A stretch of DNA of 64,000 bases from Anagrus nilaparvatae (lineage: Eukaryota; Arthropoda; Insecta; Hymenoptera; Mymaridae), in assembly GCA_022575985.1 (NCBI GenBank), contig JAKSXM010000272.1, positions 3,162,001 to 3,226,000 of the forward strand, in the 5' to 3' direction. Below the pieces are notes generated by a model, which made no database searches, had not been told where the DNA came from, and saw nothing but the letters and a program-made list of their open reading frames with translations. Shown piece after piece: positions 22,870 through 32,305 of the stretch. The position numbers and the translations under genes were made by a program. Each line of letters opens with the position of its first letter. Positions within the stretch are counted from its first letter, which is position 1.

Positions 22870-23790
22870 GAACGAGAATATGTTTTAGGATAAAATAATC
22901 ATGACCTTAATCTGAAAATCAGTTGATACGCCAGCAAAGTAGGATAAGTCTTCGAAATGGCGTGATAAGGCCCCTATCGTAGTTGAGATTTTTTTTTTCA
23001 TCTCATAGAAAAATATCCATATCGAACAACGCGCGTGCATTTAATAAGTAGCGACAATCTTAATTAAAAAATAATTACTACTATATTATAAATAAATAAT
23101 AATAATTAAAAAATAATGATAAATATTTTAAATTAACTTTTTTAAATAATAAATTTAGAAAAAATTTAAAAATTATTATTTTAAAAAAAATTATTTGTAA
23201 AACCTATTATAAAATATTATAAAATATTGAATTTTGTTAATTATAATTATAGAAAAAACGTTGTCAAAATTATTGACACTTCCTCAAGTAATAAAAAAAT
23301 ATTCTTAATCGTCATTTTATCTAAAAAAGTATAATGGCATAAGAAAAACGAAAATTTATCTTTTCCTTTGATATTGCCATTTTAAAATCTCATGGTAAAA
23401 TACACCCATGAGTACACCCAGGAAGAAAAAAAAATTAATATAATAAAAAATAATTTACTTTGGACGGAAAAAATATTGAAAAATTTTTTTTAAATTATTG
23501 AGATATAAAAGTGACGCCAAATTTCTGTTTTTCTATTTTTAAATTCAAAAAATGTTGACACTAAAGTATACAAAAAATAAAGGATTAGATCTAAAAAATC
23601 GAGTAAAAATGATATTTATAAAACTATAGTACTTTCAAATGAGGTATTACATCCCAAAAGAAAAAAAATAATGGTATTTTTAAAAATTTTTTAAGGGGTC
23701 AAAGGTCACGTTTTAAATATATAGAATCCTGGCAATTTTTTCGCTCCATTGGTCCTGAGGAACCATAGAACCAAGCTGATAGAGCTCTCT
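22870..23790. other. Unclassified insertion in ORF1, with a satellite-like monomer
   Basis: A+T-rich sequence separating the coiled-coil and FP parts of ORF1. Near 23595-23655 it holds aaatcgagtaaaaatgata, tagtactttcaaatgagg and tattacatccc, a single monomer related to the 3290-5450 array. The right edge has gtcctgaggaacc. I could not define terminal repeats. Confidence 0.55.
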
Positions 23791-23791
23791 C

Positions 23792-24888
23792 TTAATGTGT
23801 ATCAGATGTTGAAAGGGTGGCATGTATATGCTGTACGTCAATTTCTGCAACCTTGACAGCATTAAATGCTACAGTTGCCACTTTATCAATTGATGATAAA
23901 TCATCATTTACTGCAGACATATATTCTCTGTTTAAACGTACCACAGGTTCAAGTTGTGCACATTTATTTACCAAAGAATTTTAGCCCGACTGAAAAGTTT
24001 TGCATGTAGTTTGAACATTTGAAATACCATGCATTATTTGCAGCAATTTCTCATCCATTGTTCAAGAAGCCCATGATGCCGATTGTGATAGATTTTGAGT
24101 CATAAGATCATCAACTGTATCCAATGATTGGATTTCCTCAGTCATTAGAGACATTAAAACCTAACGATTTTATTAATCCTGGATTAGTGTTTAAAACTTC
24201 TTGACTTTCATTAATATTATTTGGTTGCTTATCTGTTTGCATTGCATTCTCTAGATTCAAAAAATTAGAAGTTGTTATGGACTGTTTGGTACCTTGATTT
24301 AAATTAGCGGAAGATGCTAAAGTTACTATTGGAGAATTAGCAGATGAAGTTGTAGTTGTAGTTGAAGATGTAGTATAGGATGTTGTTGTGTTTGTTATAA
24401 CTGATGTCTATTTTATTGGAATTTGCAGAAAAAGAGGCATTAAATTTGATGTAGAAACAGATTGAGAATTTGTAGTAACAGTTGTAGTAGTTGGTAAAGA
24501 GGTAGATTGTATATGTCTCTGCATAATTGATTGTGAACCTGTTCCAGTGAGATTTATATTTAATAAAGAATTTGGAGAACTCGTTTGTATCGCCGTAATA
24601 GAAAGATTCGTGATAGATTCATTTGTGAGATATGCAACTGCAATTTTGAAGGGGACGATTTTTTGTCAAAATTTGCAGCTGTATTTGAACTTGATTGACT
24701 TAATTTTGAATCAAATATTTTAATGGTTGCATGACAAACAGGTGGCAGATGTAAGTTGTTTGCACATGTAATCGGACACAACTTATAAGATAATTTTTGC
24801 CACAAACTCCTGGTCCAGAACATATAAAATGAGAAGGTGAGTCTTTTATTATATTGCTATGACAGCCTTGTTTTTTACATTTAGGCAT
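23792..24888 (-). pseudogene. Non-LTR ORF1, N-terminal part
   Basis: Begins at the ATG ending at 24888 (MPKCKKQGCHSN) with a Cys/His-rich segment (FICSGPGVCGKNY, then in the next frame KLCPITCANNLH) resembling the PHD-like finger of CR1/Jockey ORF1. A Ser/Thr-rich linker (SYTTSSTTTTTSSANSPIV, near 24330-24420) and an Asn/Gln-rich part (24180-24260) follow. A predicted helical region ends in RLNREYMSAVNDDLSSIDKV (23792-23974). Two stops and several frameshifts interrupt it. It probably bound element RNA. Confidence 0.65.
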
Positions 24889-25633
24889 AGTATATACTTA
24901 GAAAAGAAAAATTTTTGAATTATAATAGCAGCAATTTTATTTAATTAATTTGATTTCTGCTATAGTATTTACAATTATTCAATATCTAATATTTATAGTA
25001 AAAATATATTAGTATGAATGTATTTATTTAAGTAATATGGATTAAAAGAGGATTATAATAAACACCGGATTATGGATTATAATAAACACCGTGCTTGAAC
25101 GTACCGGAAAGTTGACCTAAAATGTTGACAAAATCGGCTTGGGCAAACTTTACAAATATATTTTTTTACGTCGATTCCTTCTTATTTCTAGAAAATCCGA
25201 GCTGCTCGTCTGCCCGACTTTCATGGGACCTATTATTGTGTATTTTAAGTTTTTTTAAATAATGACTTTTAAATAGCCACAAAAATTTTATTTTTTCATA
25301 AAAATAACAGGTTTACAGGTTAACATAATAGGTTTCAAAATTTTTTCACAAGCCTCGCGCTTCCAAAAAATTTTTACTCATTTCTTTTGGTTGATCTGTT
25401 TTTTAAATATGATAATTTAAAATCAGAATCCCAAATTAGGAATTTTAAAAAAAAGTCATTATCTTTGAAAAACGATATTTTGGAAAATATTCAATGAAAA
25501 AAGACGAGTAAAAATTTTATAAAAATTTTAAGTTTTTAGAAAATTTTTGAGACCTATAAAACGAATTTTCATGAATAATTCCAATTTTAGCAATTATTTA
25601 AAAATTGGTCATTTAGGGCTATAAATGGGCTTT
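24889..25633. other. Non-coding stretch (5' side of the non-LTR element and flank)
   Basis: Possibly the 5' untranslated part of the non-LTR element. Nothing else recognised. Confidence 0.45.
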
Positions 25634-25953
25634 TAGTTTATTTACTATAACGATGAAAGAATTAATGTTATAAAATTGCGGTTTACGGGGCTTGAAAAGT
25701 TACACTTACATTAAAAAAATAAAACTAACCAGAAGTTTTTTTTCCTGTTGAACCAATTAAGACCTCTGTGTTATAATGGTCTTCTTTCAATGACTTCAAA
25801 TATAAAAATAAGTTTTCGTCAAATAAAATATTAATTTATTCATTTTCATTTACATTTCATTTAGAACAATTTATTATTATTAATAGAAAAAAAAATTTAT
25901 TTGCCTTTGATTATATATAAAATAAATTCGTCTTTATAAATAATAGTAATTTT
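25634..25953. repeat. Left arm of an inverted-repeat element split by BEL-2
   Basis: Pairs with 34810-35126. Shared strings include tactataacgatgaaagaat, cggtttacggggcttgaaaa, ttgaaccaattaagacctct and catttacatttcattt, with point differences. Removing BEL-2 leaves an element of about 1.1 kb. Confidence 0.88.
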
Positions 25954-26370
25954 TAATTTTATCAACAAAAAAATATTTTTTTTTCGCAGGGGATCATACA
26001 CTTTTCTTTTATTTTCATCATGGTTTAATTTTTCATTTGGCACTTTAAAAAAATAATATTTCTAAAAAATTCTTTATGATTAAAATATTAATAGCACAAA
26101 TAATTATTTATTATAAATAAATTTAAAAACGGAATTTGTTTCTTTACTATTCAAGTAGCAAAGTTAACTAATTCAAAAAGTCACTAATTCCCTTAGATTT
26201 TAACATCGATTGGTAGGTAATATAGGTAGTGCTAGTAATGGTTAAACTTGTAAGATTTTTGTGCAGTTTATAATGGTTTATACCTGAACATTTTTTTTTT
26301 AATTTTTATTATTTTTTTTTAAATATATTTAATAAGAAAAAGTATTAGATTATTCAATTATTTTTTACAA
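25954..26370. other. Spacer of the inverted-repeat element, left of BEL-2
   Basis: A+T-rich sequence with no coding content, ending at the BEL-2 LTR. Confidence 0.6.
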
Positions 26371-26582
26371 TGTTGAGGATGGATGGATAATGGTGATAAT
26401 GGTGATAAAGGTAAAAGCAATAAATGATCGCACTGATTTAGAATACTTGACTTTATTATAAAAGAGCTGTAACTAGCTCGCGATCTGGCGGAGCACTGAG
26501 GCTCGAAAGTGATATACATATAAAAACTAAAGGGGGGAGCTCACCAACATATATACAAGACACATATACTATATACACAACA
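26371..26582 (-). repeat. BEL-2 3' LTR (212 bp)
   Basis: Starts tgttgaggatggatgg and ends atatacacaaca. Identical to 34563-34774 over its full length by eye. Short for a BEL LTR. Confidence 0.97.
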
Positions 26583-26596
26583 TTTCCACCCACCAC
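26583..26596 (-). other. BEL-2 polypurine tract
   Basis: The minus strand reads gtggtgggtggaaa directly against the 3' LTR, the expected place and composition for the plus-strand primer. Confidence 0.75.
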
Positions 26597-26968
26597 AATT
26601 TATCACTAAATTGTATAAAAAAAGCACAATAAAAATTAAAAATCAAAAATAATTGTGGTGAGTAGAATTACAAATAAAAAATTAAAAAAATTTAATCAAA
26701 TAGCCTAATGGCTGAAAAGAATACAAAATTCATTGATATTTTTTGTTTTTAAGAATCAGATAATACTATATTTTTAGTTTTTTTTACTATATTTTTAGTT
26801 TAACTAAAATTACAAATAAATATAAAATTATTAAATACAAATAAATCTGAAGTTATTAAGAATAAAAAACAACTTATTTACAATTATTTACATAAATATT
26901 ATAACAAAATTTATACATAAAACATGAATTTAATATAAAATTTTGCTTATGCATTTTGAGGTGATAAT

Positions 26969-27121
26969 TTATAATTTATCATCCTCTTCATTGTTCAAAG
27001 TATTTAATTTTATCAACTTATGTATGGGACGCTTAAGTTCTGACGATCCAGTCTTAAGATCCACTACTCTGACCAAGCCGTCAGGGCCCTTGTAGACTCT
27101 GATAACTCTGGCTAGTGGCTA
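26969..27121 (-). pseudogene. BEL-2 pol C-terminal tail beyond an in-frame TAG
   Basis: Past the TAG at 27119-27121 the same frame continues for 49 codons (PLARVIRVYKGPDGLVRVV ... RPIHKLIKL) to a TAA at 26969-26971. The family sequence here is PPAKWPLARVI (BEL-1 has PARWPLGRV), so the TAG most simply represents a Trp codon, TGG to TAG. This is the DUF5641-like end of integrase. Confidence 0.85.
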
Positions 27122-30100
27122 TTTAGCAGGGGGCATTGTCTCATCAGAGATCAATACTACGTCACCAATTTGTACATTTTTTTGCTCAGTTTTCCACTTG
27201 TGGCGTTCTTGGAGGGTTTGCAGATATTCTGAAGACCAACAACGCCACCAGTCCTGCATCATATTTTGAATCAATTTATATCTTTCTACCGGAGGGATCT
27301 TAACTCCTTCATAACTGGGTTCCGGAAGAATATAGGACTCGGACTGGGTTAATAACAACGATGGAGATAAAAAGCTATTGTCTGATGGGTCATCAGTCAG
27401 AGGGACCAGCGGGCGAGAGTTGAGGCACGCCTCGACTTGTTTTAGCAGTGTATAAAATTTTTCAAAGGTTAGTTGACGATCGCCAACTACCCTTCGAATA
27501 TGATGCTTCACAGACTTTACCGCAGCTTCCCAGATTCCGCCAAAATGAGGACCTCCTGGAGAGTTAAATTTCCAGGTTGTACCTTCGCTTGCCAAAGAAC
27601 CCACAAGGTCATTCATGTAATCAGAAGAATCTTCATACATTTCCTTGAGAATTCTATTAGCTCCGACAAAGGTAGTCCCCTGATCACTTAACAACTCAGA
27701 ACATTGTCCTCTAGTTGACGTGAACCTTCGGAAAGCAGCAATAAAGTCTTGACTAGAGTAGCCAGTGACTAGCTCTAAATGAACTGCCTTTGTGTTCATA
27801 CACACAAAAACTACTATATAAGATTTGTAAAGGGTTTTGTGTGCACCGCGACCTTTGAATCTAAGTGTATCAAAAGGACCAGCATAGTCCACTCCGCTTA
27901 CTCTGAAAGGTTTATCAGGGCGGGTAACTCTGCAAGCAGGGAGTATGCCCATTTTTTGACATAATCTTTTAGCGTTGTATCTAATACAAGTATTACACCT
28001 GTGGATTCTACTTCTAACCAAATTTCTACCTTTAATTACCCAAAACTCTTGCCTTAAGGCTGAAAGTGTTAGGCGTAAACCACCATGCAAAGTTTTCTCG
28101 TGAATGAAATCAACTAAAAGTTTAGAGAACGAGCATTTACTTGGTAAAATCCACGGGTGTTTTTGGTCATAATCAAGCAATGAAAAATGAATACGTCCGC
28201 CTAAACGAAGCAAATTTTGATCAAAAAAGGGGTCCAGACGACGTAAATTTAAATTATCAGGTTTTTCACTATTGGTAATTAATTTGATATCTTTTTTAAA
28301 GTAGCTATTTTGGACTAAATATATCCATAGCATTTTAGCCCTTACTAATTCCTGAACTGAAACAAGTTTACAAAAACCAACATAGTATTTAACACTAAAC
28401 CAATGATTAATAAAAAGATTTGAAGGTTGTTTCAATTGGATTTTGCTCTTAGTAAGTAATTTATCGATGATTCTAATAATATAAGATGTAATTCTTAAAA
28501 GTTTGGGTAATGAAGAGTACCTATCGACCAATTCCCAAACAACCACTTTTTCAGAGACTTTGCAGTTCACAGCATGACACTCTACATTTATAAGATTCAC
28601 CGACTTACTCAATATACTATTTTGCAAATCTATTGGTTTTTTTACCATTATACCCCCTTCCCACCAAAGGGAAAAAGAGTGCAATTGCTCTGGAGGCAAA
28701 CCCCTGGACACACAATCAGCTGGATTGTCATTGGACCTAACATGAGACCAAAATACCTCAGGGAGCAAAGTATGAATATCTGAGCACCTGTGCTTAATAA
28801 ACCTTTCCCATTTTGAAGGATGCTCCTTTAGCCAACATAATACGTCAGTAGAGTCAGAAAATAAGTATATTTTAACTTCATCAAGTTTTAAAGCTCTAAG
28901 CACCTTTACAGTTAATTTAGTTAATAAATGAGCAGCATTAAGCTCTAATTTCGGTATTGTTAATATTGGCTTTAAAGGGGCAACCTTAGATTTTGCTTGC
29001 AGCAAGTGCACAGTGCTCTTCCCGTGTAGCGTTACTTTTAAATATGTACAGGCACCGTATGCTTTATCGGAAGCATCTGCAAACCCGTATATTTCATACT
29101 TAGCCCCTGGGACATATTTTAGCCACCTAGAAATTTTGATAGTTTTAATTGCAGGAATACTAGCATACCAACTTTTAAACTCATCTCTCAACGAGTCAGG
29201 TAATTTAGTGTCCCAATCAAGCTTGGGATTTTTAGTTTTCCAAAGTTTTTGAAGAAAAATTTTTGCTGTAATGACTACTGGTGCAAGCCAGCCTAATGGA
29301 TCAAATAATTTAGCTACGGACGAAAGTACCTGCCTCCTTGTGAGATCAGTTTTTAGTTGGTCTAGCTCGAAATCAAAAGTAAAGTGATCGGTGTTAGGAC
29401 ACCAATTCAAACCCAGCAAATTGAAACAAGAGTCTGCCAACTTTGTTTCAGCACGAATTGACACAGGAAACTTCAACAATGCTGAATGGTTTGCCATCCA
29501 CTTATGCAATGAAAAACCACCCACCTTGCAAATTTGTATTAGTTCGGCTTGTTTTTTGATCGCTTCAGGTAGTGAATGACCTCCAGAAAGAGTATCATCC
29601 ATATAAGTTTCATGATTCAAGATGTTTATTGCTAATGGGTAACGATGACCCTCATCTAAGGCTAACTGTCTAACAACTCGATTTGCAAGGTATGGGCTGC
29701 TTATCATCCCATAAGTGACGGTTTTTAATGACCAAGATTGTAAGTCTTTAGAATCATCGTACCGCCATAAAATTTGTTGAAATCTTCTATCATCTTTATG
29801 TACTAAAATTTGTCGAAACATATGTTCTATATCTGACACAAACACGAACCGGTATTTCATCCAGTTAATCAATAGCTCAGCCAAGTCAGGAAGCAAATTT
29901 GCACCACTGTGCAATAAATCATTAATTGACACATTATTATAATCCTTGGCTGAACCATTAAAAACTGAGCGAAATTTACGGTTATGACCTAAAATTCCGT
30001 GATGTGGCAAAAAATAGTAAAGTAAAAACGATAATATTGCACGAGAACGTTCCATATGACCTAAATCTTCATAATCGTGCATAAATTTATGGTAGGCTTG

Positions 30101-30343
30101 AGCAAAATCAAGATTAGTTTTAAAGCGAGCTTCGGTTCTTTCAAACACTTTTTTTGCATGTTGAAAGGAGCCATTAAAGTTTAGACCTGCAGTTTCTAAA
30201 TCCTTAAATGGCAATCTTACAATATATCGACCTTCAGGATCACGCGAATGAGTTTGTACAAAATAATTTTCGCAAGCTTGCTCATCCGGAGTAAGCAAGG
30301 CCTGCGGAGAGATTGAAATCTCTTCTTGTTGCCAAAATCTTTC
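27119..30343 (-). CDS. pol: BEL-2 pol: reverse transcriptase, RNase H, integrase
   Basis: Over 1,070 uninterrupted codons. Conserved start-of-RT sequence SRDPEGRYIVRLPFKD; RT motif A in FVSDIEHMFRQILVHKDD; motif C in YMDDTLSGG. RNase H: GFADASDKAYGACTYL, KLELNAAHLL, FSDSTDVLCWL, NPADCVSRG. Integrase: zinc site HEKTLHGG ... CNTCIRY, catalytic residues in VSGVDYAGPF, LSDQGTTFVGA and FGGIWEAAVKS. All catalytic positions I can check are present. The first ATG is at 30298, but the frame is open back to 30343; the protein is expected to come from a gag-pol polyprotein rather than from its own start. It copies and integrates the element. Confidence 0.95.
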   Translation of the reverse strand, partial: ERFWQQEEISISPQALLTPDEQACENYFVQTHSRDPEGRYIVRLPFKDLETAGLNFNGSFQHAKKVFERTEARFKTNLDFAQAYHKFMHDYEDLGHMERSRAILSFLLYYFLPHHGILGHNRKFRSVFNGSAKDYNNVSINDLLHSGANLLPDLAELLINWMKYRFVFVSDIEHMFRQILVHKDDRRFQQILWRYDDSKDLQSWSLKTVTYGMISSPYLANRVVRQLALDEGHRYPLAINILNHETYMDDTLSGGHSLPEAIKKQAELIQICKVGGFSLHKWMANHSALLKFPVSIRAETKLADSCFNLLGLNWCPNTDHFTFDFELDQLKTDLTRRQVLSSVAKLFDPLGWLAPVVITAKIFLQKLWKTKNPKLDWDTKLPDSLRDEFKSWYASIPAIKTIKISRWLKYVPGAKYEIYGFADASDKAYGACTYLKVTLHGKSTVHLLQAKSKVAPLKPILTIPKLELNAAHLLTKLTVKVLRALKLDEVKIYLFSDSTDVLCWLKEHPSKWERFIKHRCSDIHTLLPEVFWSHVRSNDNPADCVSRGLPPEQLHSFSLWWEGGIMVKKPIDLQNSILSKSVNLINVECHAVNCKVSEKVVVWELVDRYSSLPKLLRITSYIIRIIDKLLTKSKIQLKQPSNLFINHWFSVKYYVGFCKLVSVQELVRAKMLWIYLVQNSYFKKDIKLITNSEKPDNLNLRRLDPFFDQNLLRLGGRIHFSLLDYDQKHPWILPSKCSFSKLLVDFIHEKTLHGGLRLTLSALRQEFWVIKGRNLVRSRIHRCNTCIRYNAKRLCQKMGILPACRVTRPDKPFRVSGVDYAGPFDTLRFKGRGAHKTLYKSYIVVFVCMNTKAVHLELVTGYSSQDFIAAFRRFTSTRGQCSELLSDQGTTFVGANRILKEMYEDSSDYMNDLVGSLASEGTTWKFNSPGGPHFGGIWEAAVKSVKHHIRRVVGDRQLTFEKFYTLLKQVEACLNSRPLVPLTDDPSDNSFLSPSLLLTQSESYILPEPSYEGVKIPPVERYKLIQNMMQDWWRCWSSEYLQTLQERHKWKTEQKNVQIGDVVLISDETMPPAK

Positions 30344-30919
30344 TCAGTTAAAGGCTAGATCAGAATTTATATGAAGATTATTTATCAATAAATGAGAATT
30401 TGAACTGATACCTGAATTACCAGAAATAATCCAGCCAAGCTTTGAGCTGGTTGCGATAGGATCATATTCATTTCCCTTGCGAATGTCACCAAGAATTAAG
30501 GAGGAGTGACAAACAGTACTAAGCAATAAATCTATGCGACCCTTTTTTGCAAATCCAGGATCAGCTAGTTGCAAATGACTAATGTGAGGTAGTTTAACAA
30601 GATCAATATCGGAATTAGGTGTGTATGACGAAATTTTTGGTAAAACAAATGCACTAACATTAAGGATGAAGTCAGAATAAAAATGAGGTCTGACTTGAAA
30701 ATTTACCATATTTGAACAAACAATATCAGTTTTACCACCAATTCCTGACACAGGTAGTTGAGCAGGTTCTTTTCTAAGACGCAATTTCTTAAATAATGAA
30801 TTACTAATAAATGAGGCTTGGGAGCACTGGTCAATTAGAGTTCTTGCCAATACTTCCAGTCCATTGTTAGAACAAGCTCTGACTACAGCTGTTGCCAAAA
30901 GAGGTTGAGTGGTTAATTG
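30344..30919 (-). CDS. BEL-2 aspartic protease segment
   Basis: In the same frame as gag, directly after the TGA at 30920-30922. BEL-type retropepsin: RTLIDQCSQASFISNSL (catalytic Asp in D-Q-C-S), PVSGIGGKTD, SAFVLPKISSY and DLLLSTVCHSSLIL, then KLGWIISG. It ends at a TGA (30344-30346), after which the frame continues as ERFWQQEEI into RT. No plausible independent start: the nominal ATG-equivalent is a TTG. The segment would be reached only by readthrough or by reversion of the stop. Confidence 0.88.
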   Translation of the reverse strand, partial: QLTTQPLLATAVVRACSNNGLEVLARTLIDQCSQASFISNSLFKKLRLRKEPAQLPVSGIGGKTDIVCSNMVNFQVRPHFYSDFILNVSAFVLPKISSYTPNSDIDLVKLPHISHLQLADPGFAKKGRIDLLLSTVCHSSLILGDIRKGNEYDPIATSSKLGWIISGNSGISSNSHLLINNLHINSDLAFN

Positions 30920-30925
30920 TCAAGA
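30911..30925 (-). promoter_or_regulatory. Candidate stop-codon readthrough context at the gag/protease border
   Basis: The minus strand reads tct TGA CAA TTA acc. A stop followed by CAR-YYA is the known leaky context (as in UAG CAA UUA of tobamoviruses). Protease is in frame downstream. Alternatively the stop is a simple TGG to TGA mutation. Confidence 0.4.
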
Positions 30926-32305
30926 GTTGGATGATAATGTACTAGCTTCTGCACTATCCCCCTCTGTGTTGGTAGTTTGATTACCAGTACTACTGTTTTT
31001 AGCATTTTTTTTATATCCTTTTATATGCAAGGATGTATAGTGCTTTTGCTTGCAAATGGTACACCTTTTTGTAGATGTACAATTTGAAATAAAATGTGCA
31101 CCCAAGCAATTAAAACATCTTTTATTTTTTGATACAATCTCCTCTCTCTGCTTTGGGGTCTTACTTTTATAGTCCGCACAAAACAAAAAGAAGTGATTGG
31201 CATTACAAATAATGCAATTATTATTTAAATTTTGACTTGATTTTTGATTAGAAACAGTAGTACTCAAAACTTTAGCAGAACTATTAGGATTGCTTGTACT
31301 TTTGTTCTTATTAAAATCTAAATACGGTTTACTAGTTTGAGAATTACTAGCTTCTTCAATTGATTCTAATATACTAATTTGACTCTCAATAAATTCTAAT
31401 AGTTTTGCTAAAGTAGGAGGTTCAGAGCTAGGTTTTGCAGGAACAGTCGCATTATCAGTATCATTATTTGTAGAAGGAGGTAAAGAGTTACAATAGGCAT
31501 TATAGAAAATTTCCCATTGCTTACGAGACTCATTATCAAGTAGTTTTAAAATATGATAAACTATTAAATCGTCCCATGAATCTACTGCTCTACCTAACCC
31601 TTTTAGAGCTGAAAGAGGTGTGTTAACACCTGACAAAATTTTTTTAAATTCAGATGCAGAAGGTTTAAGAACAGGCTTAAGGGAGTATAGATTAGAGATG
31701 TGGGCATGCACAAGTCTCTTTTTAACCTCGTACCTCTCCTTAAGCTTGTTCCACACTATCTCAAAGTTAGCATCAGTGGGTTGATACGATGCAGCTATAG
31801 TAGCGGCATCACCCTCAAAGACCGAAGTTAATTGATGTAATTTCGCGACGTTAGAATAGTTTTTCTTATTAATAACTAATGACTGAAAGACGTCTCTAAA
31901 CGACTCCCATGAAGCATAGTCACCACTGAAATGGGGTATTTGCAATGGGGGTAGACGTTCATTATCCATACTTATAATTTGGGGCCTAGGTAATGGGTTG
32001 ACATTAGTTTTATCTGTCTGCTTTGCATCTAAAAACGATTGATATTTACACATGTTTTGTATGTAAAATTCCTCTACAATAGAAAAGTGTTTTTCTGTAA
32101 AATAGGGTTGAGTTTGCAATTGGGCATACTCTCTATGTCCAAACAACGACATATTATTTTGCTCATAGGAAGACCACAAATTATCTAAATGTTTCATCCT
32201 AATTTTACAGTTAGATACTGTCATATTGTTAGAATTCTCAAACACTGTATAGGCATCTCTAATTCTAGGATATAAGCCTGCTTGCTCTAAAAGTATTGAT
32301 GACAT
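30920..32305 (-). CDS. gag: BEL-2 gag
   Basis: 461 codons from the ATG ending at 32305, intact. N-terminal helical domain, then LPPLQIPHFSGDYASWESF (BEL/Pao gag signature), a capsid-like helical region to ~residue 270, and a Ser/Asn/Pro-rich linker. Three CCHC/CCHH zinc knuckles follow: CIICNANHFFLFC, CFNCLGAHFISNC and CTICKQKHYTSLH. It ends in a Ser/Thr/Asn-rich tail before TGA. It forms the particle and binds genomic RNA. A 60-codon frame at 31021-31203 is a shadow. Confidence 0.95.
   Translation of the reverse strand: MSSILLEQAGLYPRIRDAYTVFENSNNMTVSNCKIRMKHLDNLWSSYEQNNMSLFGHREYAQLQTQPYFTEKHFSIVEEFYIQNMCKYQSFLDAKQTDKTNVNPLPRPQIISMDNERLPPLQIPHFSGDYASWESFRDVFQSLVINKKNYSNVAKLHQLTSVFEGDAATIAASYQPTDANFEIVWNKLKERYEVKKRLVHAHISNLYSLKPVLKPSASEFKKILSGVNTPLSALKGLGRAVDSWDDLIVYHILKLLDNESRKQWEIFYNAYCNSLPPSTNNDTDNATVPAKPSSEPPTLAKLLEFIESQISILESIEEASNSQTSKPYLDFNKNKSTSNPNSSAKVLSTTVSNQKSSQNLNNNCIICNANHFFLFCADYKSKTPKQREEIVSKNKRCFNCLGAHFISNCTSTKRCTICKQKHYTSLHIKGYKKNAKNSSTGNQTTNTEGDSAEASTLSSNS

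Larger units (their letters stand above)
19040..24888 (-). mobile_element. Jockey/CR1-like non-LTR retrotransposon, decayed and interrupted
   Basis: The minus strand reads, right to left: a Cys-rich start, Ser/Thr-rich linker and coiled-coil region of ORF1 (23792-24888), an FP-like domain (21400-22860), an AP-type endonuclease (20770-21400), a small RT piece with the FVDD motif (20640-20770) and the RT C-terminus (19040-19490). Three insertions break it: 19501-20321, 21689-22614 and about 22870-23790. Most of the RT is deleted. No poly-A tail or target duplication could be fixed. Confidence 0.85.

Noticed and set aside
27473..29579. Several plus-strand ORFs of 60-80 codons over BEL-2 pol
   Set aside because: Shadows of the long minus-strand pol frame.
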